Below, piece after piece: positions 10,861-21,611 of a DNA stretch of 64,000 bases. The number at the start of each line of letters is the position of its first letter. The stretch's first letter is position 1. Position numbers and translations under genes: made by a program. Source of the DNA: Pisaster brevispinus (Eukaryota > Echinodermata > Asteroidea > Forcipulatida > Asteriidae); NCBI GenBank assembly GCA_023634235.1, contig JAMKCF010000004.1:23878527-23942526 (forward strand), in the 5' to 3' direction. The notes beneath the pieces were generated by a model. The model searched no databases, was not told the origin of the DNA, and saw only the letters and a program-made list of their open reading frames with translations.

Positions 10861-11710
10861 AAAATGCAAATTAGGCAGAGGACCAGTGGCACTGTGGAGA
10901 AGGATCCTGACTCCGAACCCCATGGTCCCGGGTTCGAATGACAGACACGCCATTTGTACCATGTTTACTTTAATTTACTAGGTTTTCATTTTGGCCGTTG
11001 TTGATTTGATGTTGAAGGGTTTTAAATTAAACTCGAACGCAATTTATGTAAGAGGAGCAGTGGCCCAGTGGAAGGGCTCCCGACTCTGAACGCAGAGTTA
11101 CTGGGTTCGATTCTCGGGTGTTCTTTTTGTACGCTTAATTAAGGCCATCGATTTATGCAGGGTACTATGGTATAGGGAAATCCTTGCTTAACACTTCGTA
11201 AATAAATTGCGAGTGGAAGGCACACGCTGTTATACCATTAGTTTACTCACTTTTTGGCCGCTGTTGATTTGATGGAAATGGTTTTAAATTAAACTCGAGC
11301 GCAAGGTAAGTAAGAGGAGCAGTGGCCCAGTGGAAGGGCTCCGGACTCTGAACGCAGAGGTGCGGGGTTCGATTCCCGGGTGATCTTTTTTGTACGGTTA
11401 AGGCAATTGGTTTACGCAGTGTACTATGGCATTAGGAAATCCTTGCTTTACACTTAGTAAATAATTTGCGAGTTGAAGGCACATGCAATAGAAATACCAT
11501 TAGTTTACTTTTTGGCCCTTGTTGATTTGACGTTTATGGATTTAAATCAAATTAGAACGGAATTTACTTAATACGAGCGGTGGCCCAGTGGAAGGGCCCC
11601 GGGTTCTTAACACAACGATGGCAGGTTCGAATCCCGGGTGTTCTTTTACAGAATCAGTACGTTTTGATTTAAAGTTGTCCATTCTAAGGTTTAAAATTAA
11701 ACTCGAACGC
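10861..11710 (+). repeat. Longer-period tRNA-like/SINE repeat units
   Basis: Four tRNA-like heads near 10873 (degenerate), 11051, 11311 and 11572. The last three are spaced about 260 bp, and each has a body containing a GCA(G)GGTACTATGGNATAGGGAA-type segment and a TTTTGGCC(C/G)(C/T)TGTTGATTTGA segment. Heads read GGAGCAGTGGCCCAGTGG with B boxes such as GGTTCGATTCCCGGG. These look like the ancestral full-length units of the shorter 142-bp array that follows. Confidence 0.75.
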
Positions 11711-12500
11711 AATTTAAGTAAGAGGAGCAGTGGCCCAGTGGAAGGGCTCCGGACTCTGGACCGAAAGGTTCCGGGTTCGGTTCCCGGGTGTTCTTTTACT
11801 ACGTTTTGATTTAAAGTTACCATTCTAAGGTTTAAAATTAAACTCGAACGCAATTTAAGTAAGAGGAGCAGTGGCCCAGTGGAAGGGCTCCGGGCTTTGG
11901 ACCGAAAGGTTCCGGGTTCGGTTCCCGGGTGTTCTTTTACTACGTTTTGATTTAAAGTTGTCCATTCTAAGGTTTAAAATAAAACTCGAACGCAGTTTAA
12001 GTAAGAGGAGCAGTGGCCCAGTGGAAGGGCTCCGGACTCTGGACCGAAAGGTTCTGGGTTCGGTTCCCGGGTGTTCTTTTACTACGTTTTGATTTAAAGT
12101 TGTCCATTCTAAGGTTTAAAATAAAACTCGAACGCAGTTTAAGTAAGAGGAGCAGTGGCCCAGTGGAAGGGCTCCGGACTCTGGACCGAAAGGTTCTGGG
12201 TTCGGTTCCCGGGTGTTCTTTTACTACGTTTTGATTTAAAGTTGTCCATTCTAAGGTTTAAAATAAAACTCGAACGCAGTTTAAGTAAGAGGAGCAGTGG
12301 CCCAGTGGAAGGGCTCCGGACTCTGGACCGAAAGGTTCTGGGTTCGGTTCCCGGGTGTTCTTTTACTACGTTTTGATTTAAAGTTGTCCATTCTAAGAAT
12401 TAAAATTAAACTCGAACGCAATTTAAGTAAGAGGAGCAGTGGCCCAGTGGAAGGGCTCCGGACTCTGGACCGAAAGGTCCCAGGATCGAATCCCGCTGCG
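11711..12500 (+). repeat. 142-bp tandem array of tRNA-Gln-like Pol III-type units
   Basis: The string AGAGGAGCAGTGGCCCAGTG recurs at 11721, 11862, 12004, 12146, 12288 and 12430 (steps 141-142 bp). Each unit has an A-box-like TGGCCCAGTGG, a B box GGTTCGGTTCC, a 7-bp acceptor stem that can form between AGGAGCA and TGTTCTT (with wobble pairs), a T stem CTGGG/CCCGG with 7-base loop, and TTTT directly after. The anticodon region CTCTGGA is derived from a CTCTGAA loop, as in tRNA-Gln(CUG), but the anticodon stem no longer pairs well. So these are tRNA-derived units rather than intact tRNA genes. The last unit diverges after CAGGATCGAATCCCGC. Confidence 0.85.
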
Positions 12501-12599
12501 CAAAAAAACGAGGCGTTTTAAAGAATTTTTATATATAAAAAAAAAAAAATTATATAAAAAAAGTGCATAGGTTCGTTTTAAGTTTTAAGTTTCCTTTCT

Positions 12600-12730
12600 A
12601 AGCACGTGAGAGCGGTTCGTGCCACTGCGCGGTGAGTGGCGACCGCGCTGTCGCCACCGTGGCTCGAACCGGGGACCGCTGACTTCGGAAGCCGACACCC
12701 ACCCACAACACCCCTTGTGGGTCCCCCCAG
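12600..12730 (-). repeat. tRNA-Arg(CCG)-like SINE head
   Basis: On the minus strand GGCTTCCGAAGTCAGC can be read as an anticodon arm with loop TTCCGAA, followed by a B box GGTTCGAGCC and a GC-rich GTGGCGACAGCGCGGTC. Stem pairing is imperfect and the D arm is poor, so it is not called a functional tRNA gene. Confidence 0.4.
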
Positions 12731-12764
12731 AATAATTTGCATTTTAGACTTGATGAACCTTCGG

Positions 12765-12960
12765 TTCATGCTTTACGCAGGTTACTATGGCATGGGAATC
12801 CAGTGCTTTGTACTTAGTAAATAATTTGCGACTTGAATACTTCACACAGGATATTATGGCATGGGGAAACCAGTGCTTTGTACTTAGTAAATAATTTGCG
12901 ACTTGAATACTTCACACAGGATACTACGGCATGGGGAAACCAGTGCGAGTGGAAGGCACA
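12765..12960. repeat. 70-bp direct repeat (about 2.5 copies)
   Basis: CAGTGCTTTGTACTTAG occurs at 12801 and 12871, and a third unit starts CAGTGCGAGTGG at 12941. The unit is derived from the body of the longer SINE-like repeat at 10.9-11.7 kb (ACTATGGCATGGG, AATAATTTGCGA). Confidence 0.8.
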
Positions 12961-13149
12961 CGCAAGACCATCAGTTTACTTAGGAATAGGTAAAGGTATA
13001 CATTGTACAGGGGACTCTTTGGTTCGGACTTTAAAAAAAACCATTGAGATGAAGGCACACGCTTTAGGTATAGACCATTAGTTTAAATAGTAAACAGGGT
13101 ACGCAGGGTACTATGGCATAGGGAAATCCTTGCTTTGTACTTGAGTTTA

Positions 13150-13566
13150 AGGCACACGCTGTTGGGACGGCGGGAATAACAGCGTTGATTCCACCAGTGT
13201 TCTTGGTTGGTACTCGCCGTCGTATCGTCTGGGATGATGCATTGAATAGGGTCAGCCGGTGAGCCGAGATGACGACCATGAGTGGATTGTGACCAAGGAC
13301 ATGAATATTGTAGCGAACGGCCATGCCGTAATTTCACAGGTGTTTTGTTGGATAATGTATGAGTGTCTGATTCGGTGGTACTGTGGAATGAAGGAATAGG
13401 CGTAGAGCTGGAATATGAAGAGTTTTACTGGATCGTTCATGCCGTGGTCAGTGGAAAGTTGCAAGGGCTAGCAGTAAACATTTCACCGGTAGATGTTGCG
13501 TGTTCGGTTGAGTGGTTGCGTTATGGTTTGATTAATACATTGGAAAGAGACCGGGTTCGGGCATGA
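13150..13566 (+). pseudogene. Possible decayed coding region, unrecognised
   Basis: Three consecutive plus-strand open stretches in shifted frames have protein-like composition. The first ends VGTRRRIVWDDALNRVSR before a stop at about 13261. The second begins RDDDHEWIVTKDMNIVANGH and runs to about 13400. The third, 13363-13566, includes WNEGIGVELEYEEFYWIVHA and ends LERDRVRA. Local GC is higher than in the surroundings. They could be pieces of one frameshifted gene of the element. No family is recognised and chance cannot be excluded. Confidence 0.3.
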
Positions 13567-14619
13567 ACTGAAAGATTGGACTAAGTTGTTTACAGGTGTT
13601 CGTTCAATTGAATTTCTGTATTTATTTAGGCCTATTTATTTATTTGCATTTATTTTTTTGGTTTTTTTTGTTTTGTTTTTGTATGATACATTAGGAACAA
13701 ATCCTATGGGTGTTGTTTTTTTTCCCCTGGGGGTGTTAAATGCATCATTTACGGCCGCGTGTGAACATATACATGTACATGTTTTCAGCCAAGGATTCAG
13801 CTTCTTTAAAATGGTCGATATCGTGGATTCTTTTTTCCAGCTAAGATTTTTGTTATAAGAATTCATTGAAACGTCTTTTGTTTCGTTTAAATAATTTCGA
13901 TTTAGAATTAATACTATTTAGTTTCTTTATAATTTCGCTTAAATTAATTTGGTCATAATTGTATACACATTTATCTATATCCGGCATCAAAAGTAAAAAT
14001 CGTATAATAAAAAAAATAATAAAACAGTGTTTTGTGCGGCAATTTTTTTTTTTAAAGTGTGGCAACGTCAGGGGCTTCTCGGAATTATCATTGTTTAAAG
14101 TAATAATAATTAAATAATAATATTGACAAAATGTACAATTTTGTTGGAAAAGCCCGCACAACCCGATTTGCGATTTAAACAATTAGTTTCTGTCTATTGT
14201 TTTGTTGTTGTTTTTTCAAACTGAAAAATCTAAATTTTAAGACATTGATATAGTTCGTTACGGGTCGTACATGTTCCTAAACGAAGAGCTCAAATCCTAC
14301 TATTTTAAACCAAAGATGAACGATCAGAATATCAAATAAAATAAAAAATTCATACCGAAGGTCATGATTATGAATAACTTCCCTTTCTTTCATTTATTTA
14401 TTGTATTTATCTTCAGTGAATTGGGCAAGGTTCGAATACACACAATACTTAGTATCATTATCAACCAGAAATAAAATGACACCGAATAGTCGCTCTCTAT
14501 ATTTTGTAATTTTTTTTCAAAGAAATTCCAAATTAAAATCAACAAAGTAATATTCTCAAATCGATACCCACCCACCAACCGCCTGTCATTAAAACTACCA
14601 ATGTCTTAAAAATACAAAT
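13567..14619. other. AT-rich spacer of the foldback element
   Basis: Strongly AT-rich, with no recognisable coding or repeat structure apart from homopolymer runs. Confidence 0.5.
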
Positions 14620-16047
14620 AATTTGGTAATGGTAAGTTCAGGGTAGGACTGTAGGTGCCAGACTTTCACTCTTTTTAGAACGTGTGCCTTCGAGAAAGAC
14701 TCTGCAAAGGTAGAAATGTGAGACCATTGTCAATTCTTCTGATGATACCACAGGCCATGTTGTTTGATAAGCAGTTTACAACAGCTGACGTTTGCAACAT
14801 GCAATTCCCCTTTTTTCATTTTAGAAACAGGCCCAAATATTGATCTCAGAATCAGATACAACTATCCACGCATTGAGGTAACAATATTATTAAAACTACA
14901 AGTAGTAAAGGGTTATGTAACCCAACTGTTCTAAAAAGAAAGGTCGATTGTTTCATTTTGATTGACAGCAAGACGTCATGACTGGTACAATACAATGACC
15001 TACGATTGGCCCGTTGTACTTTCAGGTGCCGTTGTTTACGTGCATGAACATGATGAAGGTGGAAATAGAAATGCCACAAAACTACCCGTTGTATGACGAT
15101 CTTAGTGTTCACACAGGCTCCACGAGGCCTATTCCTATTCTACATTTTTAACTTATATAAACTGCACGATAAAGCTTACCTCTAGAGACATTCAATCACA
15201 TCAAACGATCGTAATACATCCACGGTGTTAAACATAAACCAAGCATGGCTGGTGGCCATTTTGAATATTGCATCACGGCATCAAGCCGTCGAGTATCCTG
15301 ACCCTACCGTATACTTATCCGGGCTCAAGCGGTAATCGGGTACCTGTCGTTTTCTTTGGCTGGTTCCAACCACATATGCCTGTCAAAGACCACAAGGGTA
15401 CACAACTGGTTCCCGCAAGATCTCGCGGTAATGAACAGAAATGCGAGAGCCCGTATATTCAAACCTGGAATATCATTTAATGATAAATAAAAACAAGTTT
15501 AATAAAATGGTGGTTTCGACAAACCAATTAACGTTTGTTTAATGTGAAATTATTTCACGCAACGGTGAAATATATTCAGATAAAAGTTGGTCTCGTACTA
15601 GGGACTAGGTTTTTTTGTTTCGTTTCTCAATTTATTATCTGTATTTGAAAGCGACATTATTTTATTGTTGAACTTTTCTGACAAAATTGCATCACAATAC
15701 AAAATATTTTAACTTTTAAAGACCTCAATACTCTTCACCCCCGCCCCCAACCCAGGAAATGCCCGTTGTGGTCGCAAACTGCAAGGCTTACATTTCGAGT
15801 AGAAACAAATTGAAGGCTTACCCCTTTTGGTTTTGATTAAAAAACTGCAAGGCCTTTTGAAAACACAAGGTCATAAGGGGTAAACCTTGCAGACTCGAAT
15901 GCATAAGAGATAAGCCTTGCAATTTTACCTTAAAAAATTAAATAAAAATAAAAAGTAAATTCAATTACCCCTCCTTCTCTACTGAACTTCCTCAGACGAC
16001 AAAAATAAGACGATGCAAGTATCGTTTAAGACGGCAAAACTGGAGTT
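14620..16047 (-). repeat. Right inverted arm of the foldback element (interrupted)
   Basis: Reverse complement of the left arm. Colinear similarity runs 14620-15241, then resumes at about 15990 (GACAAAAATAAGACG) and continues to GGAGTT at 16047. About 0.75 kb of unrelated DNA lies between. Confidence 0.8.
15242..15989. mobile_element. Insertion inside the right arm
   Basis: Comparison with the intact left arm shows an extra segment here. It carries no recognisable coding region. A small inner pairing exists around AAACTGCAAGGCTTACA and GGGGTAAACCTTGCAGACTC (15776-15920). It could be a non-autonomous element; no clear duplication of flanking bases was identified. Confidence 0.6.
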
Positions 16048-17109
16048 TCTTTTTATTACACATGGGTTTGAACTCATGCCATATGCAGTGCACAGTCGTT
16101 ACTTACAGTCAGGCCTACCAAAGGTTACATTCTGCTAACGTCTGGTGCCCAATTTCAGAGCTGCTAAAAGCAGACAATACAGCTTTAAAAAAAAATTGCG
16201 ATCGAGCACAAAATGGGCAAGATACCAGTCACAGATGGTAACTGTATTCTGTGAGCGTAACTTTTTTCCAGATGCTTAGCTACTTTGTGTACTTGAGCAT
16301 GAAATTGGGCACGTCACTCAAGCAGTTACATTGATTACGACTGAAGATACTTGTTTCTTCTTGAATACCATAATTTCCCCAAGTCTAAGTGTCGGGAAAC
16401 GGGTAGGTTCAACAATAATTGATATCTCCATGATGTGATTGGCCTTTGTGCTAAGGCCTTGTCAAACAGACCAATTTTAAAGGCAACCAACTGCGCACTG
16501 CAAGCAAAGGAAACACTTCGGGAGTATTTATTGTTCTCTTAGTATCTTCTGTCCCAAGACAATTATTTGGAAATTGACATTTGTTTCTTCTTCAAGGAGA
16601 TTGCCTGGAAGTGTCCCTTTAACTTAAACCACGAAAATAACCAATAACGAAAATTCAGCAAGACCTCGTTCAGCAAGGCCTCCATTAATACCTAAGCAAC
16701 ATTTCTACGAACAGGGCAGCTCAGGTGGTCTTACGCACTCGCCCGTGTGTCCAAACATGAGTAACTGTGTGCATCAGTCTTCCACAACAACAAAACAATC
16801 AAACCGTCTTTGGTATTTTGATACAAAGCTTATTAATTCATAATTAATCTATCTACAATATCAACATCCTTCTCTTTGCACCCTCCATGGTATGGAGAGC
16901 AACAATTTGATCTCTTTTTTTAAATATAAAAACATAGATGTTTTTAAAAATTGTTTATTTTATTGCAGGCTTGTCCAAATTCAAATTCGCAATAGGAAAC
17001 CTTATTTTTGGTTTGAAATAAGCCCTTTATGTCAGCACTGTTTCCAGGATTTATATAAAGTCAAAACTATGAAGATTGAGACCTCACGGTCCGTGACTTG
17101 GAGTTCGAT

Positions 17110-17350
17110 ACCGAGACCTTAAAGTCCCAGACCAAGACCTAAACGTCCCTCAACAAGCTCTTAAAATCCCAAACCAAGACCCTAAACCAAAACCGTAAAG
17201 TCGCTGAACAAGACCTTAAAGTGCCAGACCAATACCTTAAAGTCCAGGACCAAGACTATAAAGTCCCAGACAAGACCGTAATGTCAAAGAAGACCTCCAA
17301 GTGCCAGAATAACCTTAAAGTGCCGGAATTAAAGCCACAGAACAAGACCT
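17110..17350. repeat. Degenerate ~21-bp minisatellite (GACCTTAAAGTCCCAGACCAA)
   Basis: At least ten diverged copies of ACCTTAAAGTCCCAGACCA with varied spacing. They create a compositionally biased open frame that is not a gene. Confidence 0.75.
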
Positions 17351-17371
17351 TACATTTTGTTCTCCAACGTA

Positions 17372-17502
17372 CACAATTAGCCTTTCTGAGGTATGGTGGA
17401 CACTATGGGAATGCACTGTTTGGTTTGGGTGCATATAGCGAATTTATCCAAACCTAATAGTGTTGTACTATGTGTCCACCATATCTCAAAATGGCTTATT
17501 GT
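17372..17502. repeat. Hairpin-forming inverted repeat (MITE-like)
   Basis: ACAATTAGCCTTTCTGAGGT and GGTGGACACTATG on the left pair with CATAGT/CTATGTGTCCACCATATCTC and GGCTTATTGTCC on the right, over about 60 bases per arm with mismatches. Confidence 0.7.
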
Positions 17503-18599
17503 CCAAAATAGAGCTGGTCTTGCCTTTTCCTCTTCCCTTTTGCTGCATAAATGAAATCAAATATAATTTTTGTTTCGAATAACGGGCACAGTTTGAACGG
17601 TTCACTTGTGTTTAAGTGACCTTCCTGTCTTTTGAAACACATTTTCTTGACATTTTCAACAAACCTTTCCACTTAAAGAAAAAACCACACCACCAATTGC
17701 GTACACAGCAAAACTAAGTTTTTCTTACTGGACAACTTCCCAACTGCAATCTTGGATGGAACTATTGATAATACTTTCCAAGTTTCATCACTCTCTCTTT
17801 GCAATTTTTTAACTGTACTAATTTTTTTTTTTCAAGTCAAGGACTGGAATACAACATCACATTTTTCCGAAAAAATAAGAAGAAAGAAAGCATGTTCGGG
17901 GTTGGTCACTGCAAACAATAAACTAACACCAGAATTTGTAAAGTTAGCGGACAGATCTGAGAAATAATCTTCCAAACTTTGCTTGCAGATGTTCTTCCCC
18001 AACCCTGGAATAAAAACCACAAACAAACAAAAAACTGCACGTTCCTAACCATCTCCAAGACTTGATAAAGCTTTTTCCTCTTATAATAAAACCGAATCTA
18101 CATGCCACTCTACGCTAGAAAACCTTTAAAGTAACCCACAAATAAATAAAAACCGAATCATGTACAAAGAGACCGAGAGATTATATAAAATCAAAAATTA
18201 ACATTCTGCCAAGTAACATAGCTTCTATATTTTGCACAGAGAAAATGCCCATCGCAAGGTGCGAAGTGTTGTTTGTTTTCACAAAAAAGAATAACAAATT
18301 GCTCAAATATTCTAACTGGTCAGCAATAATATGTCTTCCAGAGGGAAACTATGCACCTCAATTGTTTAAACATTGAATAATAAAATAACCAAATCAGTAA
18401 TATGAGTGTCGCAATCCATTTTTATGGATACATTATTCCATTTTCAAGATGAAAAATCTGTAAAAAATGTTTGGGCATTTATTCTTCAATGTTACCTTCT
18501 AAGAACTTCAACCACTGGGGCACTAACTCAAACCTACACCTTGCACACTGAACATCAGGTACCATACAAGTTCGAGTGTCACAAGTCAACCTAGGGCTT

Positions 18600-18845
18600 G
18601 ACCCCTTAGCAGTGGCTTTGGCTGATTGCTGAAAAGTCCTAGACTACATCTTTGTCATTGTGACTTACAGCCATAGCCAACAGCCATAGCCATATCAGAA
18701 TTTGCTTGATTCAGATATGACCTAAGGTCGATTCTGACTTCCTGGCTGTGGCTACAGCTGGATCACCACATCAACACACACTGAACCATAAGGCTGCCCT
18801 TAGCAACACATCTTGCAACAGCCACAGCCAAAGCCGCGACCTCAT
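18600..18845. repeat. GGCTGTGGCTACAGC-family repeat
   Basis: Both strands of the AGCCATAGCCAACAGCCATA motif occur, with an AACAGCCACAGCCAAAGCC end. It is related to the more complete element at 53651-53791. Confidence 0.6.
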
Positions 18846-18847
18846 TT

Positions 18848-19045
18848 AGGGCCCAATGTCTTGATAACACATATTTGCTAAAGCACATACACATCTTACT
18901 TAGTCAGAGAATCATGTCACAAGCTAAAAACGCTATTCAGTGTACCTTTCTTGTAATAACTGGCTCCCTGCTTATCCATGCTAAGCCATTGAATATGTCG
19001 AGTGTTGTTTCTAATTAACAGCTGCATGAAACTGGAGCCCAAAAC
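18848..19045. repeat. Degenerate GGGCCCAATTTCATA-family palindromic repeat
   Basis: AGGGCCCAATGTCTTGATAA, CTAAAGCACATACACATCTT, GCTTATCCATGCTAAGCC and GCATGAAACTGGAGCCC preserve the family ends and TAAGC motifs. Confidence 0.55.
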
Positions 19046-19601
19046 ATCCTTCCCAGCATCTCTTCTTTTACCCCTTGAGCTACACACCACACGTCCACTG
19101 AATCACCGTCAAATTCTTTTTGCAAGTAAACCTTTCAGCAACGTGGGCAAATCAAGCTTGCATGACTAAGCCAACTACATCCTACCATCTAAACTCATCC
19201 TGTATTCATTTTTTTTTTGATATAATGTATATATATACTTTTTTTACAATAGTTTAAACTGGATTAATATTATTTTTACACAAAAATATTAACAATAGTA
19301 AATGGTGGAAGGAAGGGATTCCATTGACAATAGTTTCAATACTGTTTCTGTTTTTCAGTTATATATTAGTGCTTTTGGGAGCACATTCCTCTGTGCTTGG
19401 AGAGTCAAGGAAGTATCTTCTACACACTTGTCAGGACGTTTGAGTGACCCTTTAACTTAAGGTTGGAAACGATTCAAATCTTGCTCTTTAAAAGCATCGG
19501 GCCAAAATTAAGATTCCTCATTGAAGGAGAATAGATGTGCATTCATTCCAGTCCTCCAGGATTTAGACATGATTTCAACAACATAAACAGTGACAAATCT
19601 T

Positions 19602-19752
19602 CAATGGGAGACTTTGGAACGCTAGGTGGCAGCAGACCTACAAGGTAAATTCCCATTGTTTATGTAGTTCTGAGCATGCCCACATTTATCGAAAACAATT
19701 GATTTACCTGGTAAGTCTGCTGCCATCTAGTATCCCAAAAGTCCCCCATTGG
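19602..19752. repeat. Palindromic MITE-like element (TGGGAGACTTTGGAACGC)
   Basis: CAATGGGAGACTTTGGAACG and AGGTGGCAGCAGACCTACAA on the left pair with ACTTACCAGGTAAATC complements and TGCTGCCATCTAGTATCCCA, AAAGTCCCCCATTGG on the right. The TTCTGAGCATGCCCACATTT core is shared with the partial copy at 6750-6860. Confidence 0.8.
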
Positions 19753-21492
19753 TTCTCACGTTTTGTGGAAACGACATGTTACAGTTTGTTGTTGTCATGC
19801 AAGGTAAAGTGCTAAGCACGGTGCAAAGTTAAGACTGAATTTAAATACAATTTTCTTGAAGTGACAGCATTTCAGATGGAAATGAACAGTACAAGTACCC
19901 ACCAACTTCATACCAAGTAAGCAGATTTACATTCAACATTTCACCTTTTTTTTCACACTCATCCAGTATCGGAATTTACCAATCTGGTTTGGCTGACAAG
20001 TCTAAACTCTGAGGGTAACACAAAAGCCGGTAATGTTTCCGAGGTATGTCACTAAGGGGCACAAAATGAAATCAACATTTAAGTTCTTCTCAACACCTGA
20101 CATTAATGAAAACAAAAAATATAATAAAATAAAAGTGACTATTTTTTTACTGTGTCTAAGGCTGGCTTTCTTGATCTCTTCCTAATATTAGTAGAAATAA
20201 TAAAAAAAATGCTAGTTTCCTATATATTATTTGCATGATTCGGATAAATAGATAAATTATTAACAAATGACATTAAAAAATAACTTAAGAACGTTTAAAA
20301 ACTTGGGTCGGGAGGGGGGGGGGCAATAATTTAGGTAGTATTTAGGGTTGCATTATTAGGCTAGAATGGAACCGAGTTCTTTTGGTTCACTTTGCTACTT
20401 GCTTTCACTGGAGGCGATGTCCAAACATTCTAATCATATCCAATCATCCAGTACGAAATATTATCCCCATTTGAAACTTTTTACCACGCCACACATTTCC
20501 CGAAAAATTTTCAATGTGAAACTTTTTCCCACGACACTCTCCCAGAATGGACCATTTCCCATTTAAGAATTTCCCCATTTTACATTTTCCCAAAAGAAAC
20601 TTTGAAGAGAAAACTATGTCCATTTTAACACACTGGCTCTATGCGTCTCGGATCTCAAACTTTACACCACTCCAATTGAACTGCAGTACATTTTGGGTCT
20701 CACGTATTTCTAGAACTAACAACAAGACAGACTCCTCGATTGATTTCAACTCTCAAGAAATCTCGACCTCAAACTTTCAAAATTAAAGAGCAGCAACTGA
20801 CAATCTTAATTATGCTTACCAAACTATGTCAAATCTATGTCGACTAATGAGTCATTTTAAATTTATAACAAAATGGTTTCAGAAGTTAAACCAACAATAA
20901 CAGGAGGTCTTTTGGATCTACCGTTCTTTTGGGCATGGTGGTTGGGTGAGGGTGTTTGGTCCAGAAGGAAACTTCTTCATCATTAAGAGTGACCATCAAA
21001 CTTTCATGGCCAGTCATCCATGCTGCATAGATATACTTTGTCTTACGAGAAAAAAAAAAATCCTTCCGTAACAACCATTGATACATTGCAGTTCTCATTG
21101 CGTTGGTTATATTCTGCAGTAAATCATTCTTCAAAAATCATTCTGCAGTAAATTGTTCTGCAGCAATCATTCTGCAGGAAATCGTTCGGCAGTCAATCGT
21201 GCTGCAGTTGAAATCATACTGCACAATGGCAAAGACTTGAACCCCATCGAAACTGGCACACTGAGATTACCATTCAAAGAAAAGGGAAAAAACATACAAA
21301 ACAAAAAACAGAGAAGGGTATAGATTAGGGAACTTCAATAAATAGTTTAAAACGTTGGACTCTGGTAGTTTCTTCACAATACACGTTGATGTCGACTGAA
21401 GACCTACCCTTCCTCCAAACAGTATAAAAATGGCTCCCACATAAATACACTATGTTTAAAAATATAAAAAAATAGCGGAGTAACAGTACATG

Positions 21493-21611
21493 CTATAGCT
21501 CCATGCCTTGTGTTTCATCTTCGGAGAAATCACTCATGGAGCTTTCGCTAGACGACGACTGGGCGTCTTGTTCTCGTAACGCTTCTTCGGTTGCGTATTT
21601 CTGCACGTATT
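21493..21611 (-). CDS. UBE2H: UBE2H terminal coding exon 7
   Basis: Acceptor CCATACAG. Encodes [14 protein letters not shown] and the acidic/serine-rich tail [23 protein letters not shown], with the stop at 21493-21495. Upstream in-frame codons belong to the intron. Confidence 0.97.

Larger units (their letters stand above)
7621..16047. mobile_element. 8.4-kb foldback-like element with long terminal inverted repeats
   Basis: Seen: 7621-8287 reappears as reverse complement in 14620-16047, interrupted there by an insertion. The outermost shared bases are AACTCCAGTTTTGCCGTC (left) and its complement (right). Between the arms lie a 324-bp tandem array, a single inverted tRNA-like unit, a tRNA-like tandem array, and a degenerate coding-looking stretch. 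Known: foldback elements and some non-autonomous DNA transposons have long inverted arms around tandem repeats; Polintons have long arms but also carry large polymerase and integrase genes, absent here. Inferred: a non-autonomous or decayed transposon. No convincing target-site duplication was found, so the exact ends are provisional. Confidence 0.7.
16048..21492 (-). other. Downstream flank and probable 3'UTR of UBE2H
   Basis: No coding exon recognised on either strand. Minus-strand AATAAA candidates lie at 18478-18483 and at 16954-16963 (two overlapping). A long UBE2H 3'UTR of several kilobases is possible, as in vertebrates, but the end cannot be fixed by sequence alone. Repeats inside are listed separately. 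Confidence 0.45.

Noticed and set aside
11711..12500. Cluster of functional tRNA-Gln genes
   Set aside because: Acceptor and T stems can form, but the anticodon stem is mismatched and the anticodon loop is altered, so canonical tRNA function is doubtful. Kept as tRNA-like repeat units.
11588..12521. Series of ~73-codon open frames repeated every 142 bp
   Set aside because: They are the tRNA-like repeat read as protein. Near-identical peptides arise only because the DNA unit is repeated.
7621..16047. Polinton/Maverick element
   Set aside because: The long inverted arms would fit, but the element is too short and has no polymerase, integrase, protease or capsid-like coding region.
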